A DNA stretch of 8,505 nucleotides from Bacillota bacterium (GTDB taxonomy: Bacteria; Bacillota; Desulfitobacteriia; Desulfitobacteriales; Desulfitobacteriaceae). Below, in pieces: positions 1 to 6,361 of this stretch (its first letter is position 1; every line of letters begins with the position of its first letter). The DNA lies in the NCBI GenBank assembly GCA_021849995.1, contig JAJZSC010000102.1:1-8505 (forward strand). The letters run 5' to 3'. The notes below the pieces were generated by a model, which had not been told where the DNA came from, did no database searches, and saw only the letters and a list, made by a program, of their open reading frames with translations. The position numbers and the translations under genes are program-made.

Positions 1-1
1 A

Positions 2-184
2 GAGCAAGGTACGCAATTGTTGTTTGGTATAGATGCGTTAGAAGAGGTTGTGGTACACGAAGCGGTGGATACAGTTATGGCTGCTATACCCTGCTGTCAA
101 CTCGTGGCCAGAATATGGCCGCTAACAGTACTACCCCGGCCACTGCCCGAATCTGAAAAGCACCCGCCATCTGAGCAAGAATAG
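2..184 (+). CDS. Coding-like partial frame at the left edge, unidentified
   Basis: A frame on the plus strand is open from the window edge to a TAG at 182-184. The first 29 codons read EQGTQLLFGIDALEEVVVHE followed by AVDTVMAAI. Of these codons 17 begin with G, a bias typical of real coding sequence, while the opposite strand reads as a Ser/Thr-rich, antisense-looking string. From about position 84 on, the frame is antisense to the symporter gene, so only the part before about 84-105 is likely to be genuine. I do not recognise the protein. It could be the 3' end of a gene joined to the symporter by insertion, deletion or misassembly, or a chance open frame. Confidence 0.3.
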   Translation, partial: EQGTQLLFGIDALEEVVVHEAVDTVMAAIPCCQLVARIWPLTVLPRPLPESEKHPPSEQE

Positions 185-1298
185 ACGTAGACTGCATGCC
201 AAAGTAAGTAGCGACCAGACCTAGGGAGATGGTAAAAATCCTGGCCCATTTCATTTCTTCTTTTTCGGAAATCCCAGGCTTAATAACCCGAACCATATCT
301 TGAGTAAGCATTGTTGTGCTGATTAGTAACAAAGCTGGAGCCGTCGACAAAATTGCTGCTAAAATACCCATTGAAGCCATTGCAGCATAGACGGGACCCA
401 ATTTATTGGCTACAACATAAAGAATACTATTAGCATTTGCTGTAGGCAGCATAACCTTACCAGCCATACCGATTAATGCTGGGAACAAGGCAAAGATTAA
501 TACTAGTCCCGAAGCTAATAATATACCGTTTCTTGCTGCATTTTGGCTTTTGGCACCGAACAGAACTACCACCACAGTCGAAGCAGCAAAAAATGATAAA
601 GAAGTACCCAATACCCACCCAACTACCGTCTGCATATCTGGCTGATTGAAAGTAAACATAGTTGCAGGAAGCACTGCTTTCATATTATCAATTCCACCTG
701 CAGCAGTAACTGCAACAACGCAAACTATTCCTAATCCTAAATACATTACAAAGGAATGCAGAACATTCATCCATGCTAGGCCCTTCATTCCTCCCGTTAT
801 AGCAAGAAAAATGAAAATTGCGCCAACAATCCATCCTATCATAATCTTATTGACGCCTAGAAGTGGGCCCAGTATTCCGGCCGCCGCTACAGGTTGTTGT
901 GCAAATATTATTAAATATACTGCAACCAGAATGATCATCATTACAGATCGGGTCTTAGCGTCAAACCTATGCATGTATATCTGAGGTACGGACATGGCTG
1001 AGTACTTTTTAGAAAAAGAGAGATACATTTTACCTGCTAAATAAAATACCGCTAAACACCCAATGCTCATCCCCCAGTTCACCCAGACCGAGGAGATTCC
1101 AATTTTAAAAGCAGTAGCTGCGTTACCAACCGTACCAGCACCGGCAATCAATTCAGCAAACAAAAGCGGAATAATTAGACCAGCTGTTAAACCCTTTTTT
1201 GCTACAAAAAATTCTGCAACATTACTTTTCTGACTTACCATATATAGACCAATGCCCGCAGTTAAAGCAAAATATAGCAAAACGCACAAGGCTATCAT
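84..1298 (-). CDS. Sodium:solute symporter family permease, probably C-terminally truncated
   Basis: Membrane transporter of the sodium:solute symporter (SSS) family, which takes up small organic solutes with Na+. The 404-residue product is very hydrophobic, with about eleven visible membrane segments, roughly at residues 2-20, 40-63, 70-90, 118-138, 152-170, 178-200, 225-245, 258-280, 305-330, 352-368 and 372-397. Family features are the GGMKGLAWMN stretch (169-178) and the Ser/Thr-rich helix ILSTAPALLLISTTMLTQD (316-334), which matches the helix that supplies Na+-site hydroxyls in characterised members. The ATG is supported by GGAGG at 1306-1310, seven bases upstream. Family members usually run to 450-500 residues; this one ends at FWPRVDSRV, where others continue into two more helices, so the 3' end is probably lost. 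The substrate cannot be told; a monocarboxylate would suit the neighbouring fatty-acid operon, but this is a guess. It lies 716 bases beyond that operon and is probably transcribed separately. Confidence 0.8.
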   Translation of the reverse strand: MIALCVLLYFALTAGIGLYMVSQKSNVAEFFVAKKGLTAGLIIPLLFAELIAGAGTVGNAATAFKIGISSVWVNWGMSIGCLAVFYLAGKMYLSFSKKYSAMSVPQIYMHRFDAKTRSVMMIILVAVYLIIFAQQPVAAAGILGPLLGVNKIMIGWIVGAIFIFLAITGGMKGLAWMNVLHSFVMYLGLGIVCVVAVTAAGGIDNMKAVLPATMFTFNQPDMQTVVGWVLGTSLSFFAASTVVVVLFGAKSQNAARNGILLASGLVLIFALFPALIGMAGKVMLPTANANSILYVVANKLGPVYAAMASMGILAAILSTAPALLLISTTMLTQDMVRVIKPGISEKEEMKWARIFTISLGLVATYFGMQSTSILAQMAGAFQIRAVAGVVLLAAIFWPRVDSRV

Positions 1299-1339
1299 CA
1301 GTATTCCTCCTTTTCGTTACAATTTGTTTATACTCTACC

Positions 1340-1353
1340 CCCACGGAAGTGGG
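1340..1353 (-). other. Small GC hairpin in the probable symporter leader
   Basis: CCCAC, a four-base GGAA loop and GTGGG form a perfect 5-bp stem, about 40 bases upstream of the symporter start. Flanking bases (ACTC ... GAGT) could extend it across a bulge. On the minus strand it reads CCCACTTCCGTGGG followed by GGTAG. No U-tract follows, so it is not a typical terminator. Hairpins of similar look occur at the ends of IS200/IS605-type elements, but nothing else here proves such an element. Confidence 0.35.
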
Positions 1354-1364
1354 AGTCTCGGAAT

Positions 1365-1454
1365 TTATAAATCTTCACCCCTCTCATTGGTCTTAATAAT
1401 TCTAGTCTCTAAAACACCACCACCTTCAATTCCTTTGCAGGTAACAATTGCTTG
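1365..1454 (-). pseudogene. Short coding-like remnant, unidentified
   Basis: Twenty-nine sense codons lie between two in-frame stops (TAG at 1455-1457 and TAA at 1365-1367) on the minus strand. The peptide contains CKGIEGGGVLETRIIKTNER, and 25 of 29 codons begin with a purine, as in real coding sequence. There is no ATG, GTG or TTG in the frame, so it cannot be a complete gene as it stands. It may be the tail of a decayed gene. Just upstream on the same strand another frame ends in KRYQLPVALLKD and a stop near 1461-1463, which would fit a frame-shifted remnant. I do not recognise either peptide; chance composition is possible. Confidence 0.25.
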
Positions 1455-1540
1455 CTATACCTAGTCTTTCAAAAGGGCTACAGGTAACTGATATCTCTTA
1501 GTAATACAAGAATTATGCCATTTATTGAATATTGAGAAAA

Positions 1541-1583
1541 TTAATATTATGTGATAAAATATGCATTATTCCGATAATATTAA
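1541..1583. repeat. AT-rich 10-bp inverted repeat
   Basis: TTAATATTAT (1541-1550) and ATAATATTAA (1574-1583) are perfect inverted copies separated by 23 bases. A smaller nested pair, CCGAT (1571-1575) and ATCGG (1589-1593), overlaps the right arm. The arms contain only A and T in an AT-rich region, so chance is a real possibility. It lies about 245-285 bases upstream of the symporter start. Confidence 0.4.
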
Positions 1584-1705
1584 TCGAAATCGGCCACATT
1601 TCATGCCATATCTAACCTTAGAAGGATGTTAAAAGGATCGTTCTACCCCTGACATTCTGGAAAAAAACTCCGTTTTCAAATCAGACTATTAGAGAACTAT
1701 TACTT

Positions 1706-1713
1706 TTGTGTAA
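1706..1713 (+). promoter_or_regulatory. Additional TTGTGTAA half-site
   Basis: An exact copy of the TTGTGTAA half-site of the palindrome at 1747-1765, in the same orientation as its left arm and 41 bases away, close to four helical turns. Two further A bases are also shared (TTGTGTAAAA). It overlaps the weak minus-strand -35 candidate TTTACA (1709-1714), a position that would suit repression of the symporter. The function is inferred only from this arrangement. Confidence 0.35.
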
Positions 1714-1746
1714 AATGAAGACAACTTTTTCATTGATAATCCTAAC

Positions 1747-1765
1747 TTGTGTAAAAATTACACAA
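1747..1765. promoter_or_regulatory. Operator-like palindrome TTGTGTAA-AAA-TTACACAA
   Basis: A perfect palindrome with two 8-bp arms and a 3-base centre, 19 bp in all, about 450 bases upstream of the symporter start and 250 bases past the end of the fatty-acid operon. Size and symmetry suit a dimeric helix-turn-helix regulator. It resembles Rex (TTGTGAA-N4-TTCACAA) and CRP/FNR (TGTGA-N6-TCACA) sites but has T in place of the A after TTGTG and an odd-length spacer, so it fits neither well. The regulator is unknown and no regulator gene lies in the window. Confidence 0.5.
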
Positions 1766-1828
1766 AACCCACAATTGCAATGAATTAAGAACTAGGACTT
1801 TCTGAGTGAAATATCTTACTATTCTAGT

Positions 1829-1854
1829 CGTTAATGTAGCAGGGATACGTTAAT
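1829..1854 (-). repeat. Direct repeat of ATTAACG, 19-base period
   Basis: CGTTAAT occurs at 1829-1835 and 1848-1854, reading ATTAACG twice on the minus strand. Start-to-start distance is 19 bases, near two helical turns, as is common for response-regulator sites. The repeat unit is short, so this is only suggestive. Confidence 0.25.
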
Positions 1855-1973
1855 CCTTTCATAATAAGAACAACTTAAAATCTCATGACAGAATAATGTG
1901 TGCGTATTAATTACCAATGTACTTAATTCCACTCCCTACAGTTGTGTCTTTTTTATACAGTGAGCGAAGGAGC

Positions 1974-2007
1974 TTTTTAGGCACCCTGGATAGCGGGTGC
2001 CTAAAAA
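1974..2007 (-). terminator. Strong hairpin at the end of the fatty-acid operon (no U-tract)
   Basis: TTTTTAGGCACCC (1974-1986) and GGGTGCCTAAAAA (1995-2007) form a perfect 13-bp stem with an 8-base loop, starting seven bases past the stop codon of the last operon gene. Its position points to a transcription terminator or a 3'-end stabilising structure. Because the outer pairs run U on the 5' side and A on the 3' side, the hairpin is followed by AAAAA and not by U residues on either strand. It is therefore not a canonical intrinsic terminator. Confidence 0.5.
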
Positions 2008-2014
2008 CACATCC

Positions 2015-3211
2015 CTAGAAAGGACTGTCTCCGACCCACTCCCATACTGCCGCTACACCCTGTCCATGCCCAACGCACATTGACTCAACGGCATACTTGG
2101 CCCCATAATAGGGCATTTCGTGCATAATCGTTGTTGCTATCCGAGCACCGGTACACCCCAAGGGATGTCCCAGGGATATTCCGCTGCCGCGGGGATTCAG
2201 GCGCGGATGGTTTCTTATACCCAATACTTCCGTACAGTAAACTGCCTGGGCGGCAAAAGCTTCATTGATCTCCCATAAATCAATTTGATCCATGGTCAAA
2301 CCCGCTTGTTTCAAGGCCAGAGGTATGGCAATGCTGGGACCTATCCCCATATAAGCCGGGTCAACTCCAATGGCTTTATATCCAATCAGCTTCATCTTTG
2401 GCTTTAAGCCCAGTTCCTTGCATTTTTCCTTGCTGGCAACCAACACCACTGCAGCTGCATCGTTGGTTTGACTGGAGTTACCCGCAGTTACAGTCGCCAA
2501 CTCATCCTTCAAAAAGACCGGTTCCAGTTTAGCCAGTGACTCCAAGGTCGTCTCAGGTCTAATTCCTTGATCCCTATCAACCACAATTTTCTGCGTAGAC
2601 CCATCCTTCTGGAGGGCTTCTACTTCAATAGGAAGCATTTCATCCTTAAACAAGCCCTCCATTGTAGCTTTATGGGCCTTAGCGTGGCTTTCATAAGCCA
2701 TCAAGTCCTGCTTTTCACGGCTAACTCCATACTTGCGGGCTACCATTTCAGCGGTCCAGCCCATGCTGCTGGCATTCTTATCTGAAAACTCATTGAAACG
2801 CGGGTTAGGAAGGCTTCCCGTTCCCATTGGTACATGGGTCATATGTTGAACTCCACCGGCAATTATCAATTCTGATCCCCAACCCATGTTAATTTCGGCG
2901 ACAGCGTTAAAAATCGTTTGTACACCTGATGAACAGAAGCGATCCACTGTACAGCCCGGCACACTGTAGGGAAACCCCGCCATAATCGTGGCATAGCGGC
3001 CAATATTTCCCGCCATGTCATTGATAAGTGCTGTTCCGCCCAAAATAACCCCGTCGAGATCTTGTTTTTTGTCTTCCAGCCCAGCCCTAAGCATCAACTC
3101 ATTCATCACTAAAGCAGCCATGTCATCTGCTCTTAAGTTAGTAAACCAAGAGGATTTACCCGCCTTGGCTATGCCAGTTCGAACACTTTCGACCAAATAG
3201 ATTTCCCTCAT
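2015..3211 (-). CDS. Thiolase family protein (acetyl-CoA C-acyltransferase), diverged paralogue
   Basis: Thiolase of 398 residues, the usual length for the family, expected to cleave 3-ketoacyl-CoA with CoA to acetyl-CoA and a shortened acyl-CoA, or the reverse condensation. The nucleophilic cysteine is Cys93 in VDRFCSSG, and the other family landmarks are NEAF (316-319), His349 in GHPLG and Cys379 in CVGHGQG. The catalytic set is complete, but surrounding motifs differ from the other thiolase in the window: GGVQHM (119-124) where GGxESM is usual, NPRGSGISLGHP where NVNGGAIALGHP is usual, and GHGQG where GGGQG is usual. This suggests different chain-length or substrate preference, which is inference. 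ATG start with GGAGG at 3219-3223, spacing seven. It is the last gene of the operon, 36 bases after the long acyl-CoA dehydrogenase, which may be its functional partner. Confidence 0.9.
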   Translation of the reverse strand: MREIYLVESVRTGIAKAGKSSWFTNLRADDMAALVMNELMLRAGLEDKKQDLDGVILGGTALINDMAGNIGRYATIMAGFPYSVPGCTVDRFCSSGVQTIFNAVAEINMGWGSELIIAGGVQHMTHVPMGTGSLPNPRFNEFSDKNASSMGWTAEMVARKYGVSREKQDLMAYESHAKAHKATMEGLFKDEMLPIEVEALQKDGSTQKIVVDRDQGIRPETTLESLAKLEPVFLKDELATVTAGNSSQTNDAAAVVLVASKEKCKELGLKPKMKLIGYKAIGVDPAYMGIGPSIAIPLALKQAGLTMDQIDLWEINEAFAAQAVYCTEVLGIRNHPRLNPRGSGISLGHPLGCTGARIATTIMHEMPYYGAKYAVESMCVGHGQGVAAVWEWVGDSPF

Positions 3212-3247
3212 CTAATCCCCTCCGGATCTTATTTCTTCCAAATTAAA

Positions 3248-5071
3248 TCAACCGACAATTAAGGCTTCTTCTGGAACTTCAAGGACTGTATCGTCCGCAT
3301 TTTTAATGATTTCTGCCAGTGTAAACACATTGGGTACAGTGTTGTTAATATAGTAACGAGCGCTGGCCACTTTACCTTTATAAAAATTAAAATCAAAATG
3401 GTCTTCACTTAATCCGACCAGATTCTTACTCGCCACCACGGCCTGATCTAGCAGACACATGGCAACGAATAATTGGGCAAAAACGAACAACGTTCTCAGA
3501 GCATATAGATTGATCAATTCAGGTTTTTCTTCTTTTTCTGCTTGCCAGGATCCGATAGTCTGGCAAACTTCTTCCGCAGCTTGGTAGGCTCTTGCCAAAG
3601 TTCCAAATTCCTTTTCAAGCCCTGCAGTGTTTTTATTGGAGTCGATAAAATCCTTGATGCTTCCCATCCACTTCTTGAAGGGTTCGCCGTTCTTCATGGT
3701 CATTTTTCGCCCTACCAGATCGTTAGCGTGAATAAATGAGGTACCTTCCCAAATGGTTAATATCTTTGAGTCTCGCATATATTGCTCAACAGGATACTCC
3801 TTAGTGTAGCCAACACCACCTAAGCATTGAATAGCCTCAGCTGTCATCAAAGCGGCCGTTTCACTTCCGTAACATTTAATCAGAGGAGTCAATATGGCCG
3901 CTATGTCTGCACACTCCTCGGCTTTTTCCTTATCCTTAGAGTTATTGGCCACATCAAGGCAATAAAATCCTTTGTAAATCATAGCTCTTATACCTTCGGT
4001 ATGAGCTTTCATGTCCATAAGCATCCTTCTTACATCCGCATGCTTAATGATGGGTACTCTCTCACCTTTGATATAGCCCTGAATGCGGTGGTCGGTGTAT
4101 TGAGATGCCAAAGCATAGGCCTCGGATGCTTGATTATTGGCATTATGCCCGGTGCCAATGCGAGATTCGTTCATCATGTTAAACATCATGGCCAATCCTT
4201 TGGATCGCCCCATTTCATCAGGTGCTGATCCCAACATAATGCCATAGCATTCGTCGTTTTCGCCAAAATTCAACATACAAGTAGCCGAACCATTAAGCCC
4301 CATTTTTTGTTCGACGGCAATGGTGGTAACATCGTTGGGCTTTCCAAGACTGCCGTCTTCATTAACCCAGTTCTTAGGTACAATATATAGACCTAAGCCG
4401 GCAGATCCTTTTGTTCCCTGGGGCGGACGGGCCAGTACCATATGAATGGTGTTCTCACAGATTGAACCATCCCCTGCGGTAATAAACATTTTGGTCCCTT
4501 TGATTTTCCAAATTCTCGGGTCGACCGTTGGATATGACTTCGTTAGCGCATCTCCTACATCCGAGCCGGCTGAGGGCTCCGTCAAATTCATGGTTCCCTG
4601 CCAATCTCCACTGAGAATCTTAGGCAGGAATCTTGATTTATCAGCCTCGGTCCCGAAATCAATGATCAGATTAACTGCTCCGGTAGTAAGCTTGATGTTA
4701 GAGCCCATAGCGGGACAAGCTGCCACCATTGGTTCACTAGCAGCTTTGAACAACATTAATGGCATTCCGCCCTCAAGTTCGGTGCACTCACTGCTGGAGC
4801 CCCAACCATTTTTTTGGATAAATCGAAAGACTTCTTTATAACCCGGAGGACTGGTAACCACACCGTTCTCGAACTTAACCGGGTTCTTGTCTCCTTCAGC
4901 ATTAATAGGGCTTACGACCTCACGGGCCACTTTATAAGCTTCGGTCAGAATCGAATCAACATCGTCGATGCTGTATATATCTTTGAATCGGTCAAAGTTT
5001 AACACCTCTTCAGTGGGTAGCCACTCTTTTAAAATAAACTTCAAGTCCCGCATATTGTATCTATATTCCAA
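3248..5071 (-). CDS. Long acyl-CoA dehydrogenase with C-terminal extension (607 aa)
   Basis: FAD-dependent acyl-CoA dehydrogenase that introduces the 2,3 double bond into acyl-CoA and normally passes electrons to electron-transfer flavoprotein. Landmarks are MNLTEPSAGSDVG (161-173, flavin/substrate signature), CLGGVGYTKEYPVEQYMRD (416-434) and IWEGTS with the probable catalytic base Glu442. At 607 residues it is about 200 longer than ordinary short-chain enzymes. The extra C-terminal part (about 460-607) and the long N-terminal part (MRDLKFILKEW) match the extended subfamily that includes FadE5- and DmdC-like enzymes; the substrate cannot be read from sequence. The start is TTG at 5069-5071: GGAGG at 5079-5083 sits seven bases upstream, whereas the in-frame ATG at codon 7 has no ribosome binding site at proper distance. 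It lies 77 bases after the first thiolase and 36 before the second. Confidence 0.92.
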   Translation of the reverse strand: MEYRYNMRDLKFILKEWLPTEEVLNFDRFKDIYSIDDVDSILTEAYKVAREVVSPINAEGDKNPVKFENGVVTSPPGYKEVFRFIQKNGWGSSSECTELEGGMPLMLFKAASEPMVAACPAMGSNIKLTTGAVNLIIDFGTEADKSRFLPKILSGDWQGTMNLTEPSAGSDVGDALTKSYPTVDPRIWKIKGTKMFITAGDGSICENTIHMVLARPPQGTKGSAGLGLYIVPKNWVNEDGSLGKPNDVTTIAVEQKMGLNGSATCMLNFGENDECYGIMLGSAPDEMGRSKGLAMMFNMMNESRIGTGHNANNQASEAYALASQYTDHRIQGYIKGERVPIIKHADVRRMLMDMKAHTEGIRAMIYKGFYCLDVANNSKDKEKAEECADIAAILTPLIKCYGSETAALMTAEAIQCLGGVGYTKEYPVEQYMRDSKILTIWEGTSFIHANDLVGRKMTMKNGEPFKKWMGSIKDFIDSNKNTAGLEKEFGTLARAYQAAEEVCQTIGSWQAEKEEKPELINLYALRTLFVFAQLFVAMCLLDQAVVASKNLVGLSEDHFDFNFYKGKVASARYYINNTVPNVFTLAEIIKNADDTVLEVPEEALIVG

Positions 5072-5078
5072 TTTAACT

Positions 5079-5083
5079 CCTCC
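5079..5083 (-). promoter_or_regulatory. Ribosome binding site that selects a TTG start
   Basis: GGAGG on the minus strand, seven bases before the TTG at 5069-5071 and 25 before the ATG at 5051-5053. The spacing favours the TTG as start of the long acyl-CoA dehydrogenase. Confidence 0.7.
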
Positions 5084-5148
5084 TTTTTCCCCCTCTTAAA
5101 CTGATTTGTAAAACATCTAGGAACCCAGGGATTGGTTCTCTACTTGAT

Positions 5149-6345
5149 CTAGAAAGCCATGTTCTCAACAACCGTTGAGATACCTTGCCCCCCACCGATA
5201 CACATGGTTGCCAAGCCATATTTCTTCCCTGTTCGCTTTAATTCATTGATTAATTTAATTAAAATGATTGCCCCGGTTGCACCCAAAGGATGCCCAAGAG
5301 CTATAGCCCCTCCATTAACGTTGGTTTTGGTCAAATCAAGTCCTAGCTCTTTGACTACAGCTAAAGACTGAGCGGCGAAGGCTTCATTCAACTCAATTAA
5401 ATTAATCTGCTCTAACGTCAATCCCGCCATTTTAAGGGCTACTTGCGTTGCCGGAACAGGTCCTATACCCATGTATTGAGGAGGTACTCCTTTTGCCCCA
5501 ATACCAATAATTTTGGCAATAGGTTTTAACCCAAATGACTGTGCTTTTTCAGGAGTTGTGATCATCACGACTGCAGCTCCGTCATTTCGCCCGCTTGAAT
5601 TGCCCGCCGTCACCGTTCCGTCTTCTTTGAAGACAGGGGCTAATTTTTCTAACTGCGCCATACTGGTTGTACGTGGATGCTCATCGGTATTGAATAATTT
5701 AATCTGCTTTTTCTCTTTTACTTCGTAAGGGACAATTTCACCTTTGAACACCCCTGTCTCAATGGCGTGCAAAGCCCGTTCTTGACTCTGCAGCGAAAAC
5801 TCATCTTGTTCTTGGCGGCTGATATTATACTTCACCGCTAAGTTCTCTGCCGTCATTCCCATGGTCAAATGTCCATACTGTTCAATAGGTTGGCAACGAG
5901 GTTGACTTTCCGTATTGGAATCAAGAATTTCAGCGTTGCCCATCCTATATCCATAACGTGCGTTCCTCAGATAGTAGGGAGCAGTACTCATACTTTCCGC
6001 ACCACCTGCCAAAATGAGCTCTGATACCCCTGACCAAATTGACATAACTGCATTATTAACGGCAGTAAGGGCGGATCCACACTGGCGATGCACAGTATAG
6101 CCTGGTACGTCTTCAGGCATTTCTGCTCTTAATAAGGCTAAGCGGGCTACATTAGGATTATCTGAGCTTTGTTTGGTATGACCTAAGATAACCTCGTCCA
6201 CCATCTGTCCCGAAATACCGCTGCGACTAAGTACTTCCCGGATCACCTTGGCTGCCAAGTAATCTACCTCAACTTGTTTCAACGTACCACCTACTCTACC
6301 AATTGCAGTGCGTACGCCTTCAACGATAACTGCCTCTTGCATCAT
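5149..6345 (-). CDS. thlA: Acetyl-CoA C-acetyltransferase (thiolase)
   Basis: Cytosolic thiolase that interconverts acetoacetyl-CoA (or longer 3-ketoacyl-CoA) plus CoA with acetyl-CoA. The 398-residue length is normal for the family. Seen in order are the nucleophile Cys89 in VHRQCGSALTAV, NEAF (320-323), His352 in NGGAIALGHPLG and Cys382 in CIGGGQG, so the catalytic set is complete and close to classical bacterial acetoacetyl-CoA thiolases. The gene begins ATGATG; GGAGG at 6351-6355 lies five bases from the first ATG and eight from the second (6340-6342), so the protein may start at residue 2. It begins only 16 bases after the stop of the acyl-CoA dehydrogenase, with the ribosome binding site almost touching that stop, which supports co-transcription. 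The symbol reflects family resemblance; a broader 3-ketoacyl-CoA thiolase role is possible. Confidence 0.9.
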   Translation of the reverse strand: MMQEAVIVEGVRTAIGRVGGTLKQVEVDYLAAKVIREVLSRSGISGQMVDEVILGHTKQSSDNPNVARLALLRAEMPEDVPGYTVHRQCGSALTAVNNAVMSIWSGVSELILAGGAESMSTAPYYLRNARYGYRMGNAEILDSNTESQPRCQPIEQYGHLTMGMTAENLAVKYNISRQEQDEFSLQSQERALHAIETGVFKGEIVPYEVKEKKQIKLFNTDEHPRTTSMAQLEKLAPVFKEDGTVTAGNSSGRNDGAAVVMITTPEKAQSFGLKPIAKIIGIGAKGVPPQYMGIGPVPATQVALKMAGLTLEQINLIELNEAFAAQSLAVVKELGLDLTKTNVNGGAIALGHPLGATGAIILIKLINELKRTGKKYGLATMCIGGGQGISTVVENMAF

Positions 6346-6361
6346 CCTTACCTCCTTAAAT

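Larger units (their letters stand above)
1299..2014. other. AT-rich intergenic region between the operon end and the symporter
   Basis: About 716 bases without an intact gene. Going from the operon towards the symporter it holds a strong hairpin just past the thiolase stop, a direct repeat, an operator-like palindrome with an extra half-site, a long AT-rich inverted repeat, a short coding-like remnant and a small leader hairpin (each listed separately). I found no tRNA, no recognisable riboswitch and no convincing sigma-70-type promoter. The best minus-strand candidates are TTTACA-17-TAATAG (1686-1714), whose -35 overlaps an operator half-site, and TTTTCT-17-CATAAT near 1512-1540. Both are weak. 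Short plus-strand open frames here look like chance. Confidence 0.7.

Noticed and set aside
646..984. Plus-strand open frame of 112 codons
   Set aside because: It lies entirely antisense to the symporter gene, and its composition (Ile/Thr/Pro-rich) is that of a shadow of hydrophobic coding sequence.
1199..1464. Overlapping plus-strand open frames (1199-1396 and 1252-1464) reaching into the intergenic region
   Set aside because: They begin antisense to the symporter start, have no ribosome binding site I can see, and show no protein-like composition.
1747..1765. Assignment of the palindrome to Rex or CRP/FNR
   Set aside because: The half-site has TTGTGTAA in place of TTGTGAA and the spacer is odd-length (19 bp in all versus 18 for Rex), so the match is not good enough to name a regulator.
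1299..1970. T-box or metabolite riboswitch in the long symporter leader
   Set aside because: No T-box sequence or recognisable aptamer core was seen; GGGGTAGAACG near 1640 only loosely resembles a T-box.
3827..4841. Plus-strand open frames of about 130 codons opposite the long acyl-CoA dehydrogenase
   Set aside because: They are antisense to a gene with complete family motifs and show no independent start signal.
5121..5138. Possible hairpin GAACC/GGTTC between the first thiolase and the long acyl-CoA dehydrogenase
   Set aside because: The stem is only five base pairs with an eight-base loop and no U-tract; too weak to call a terminator or processing site.
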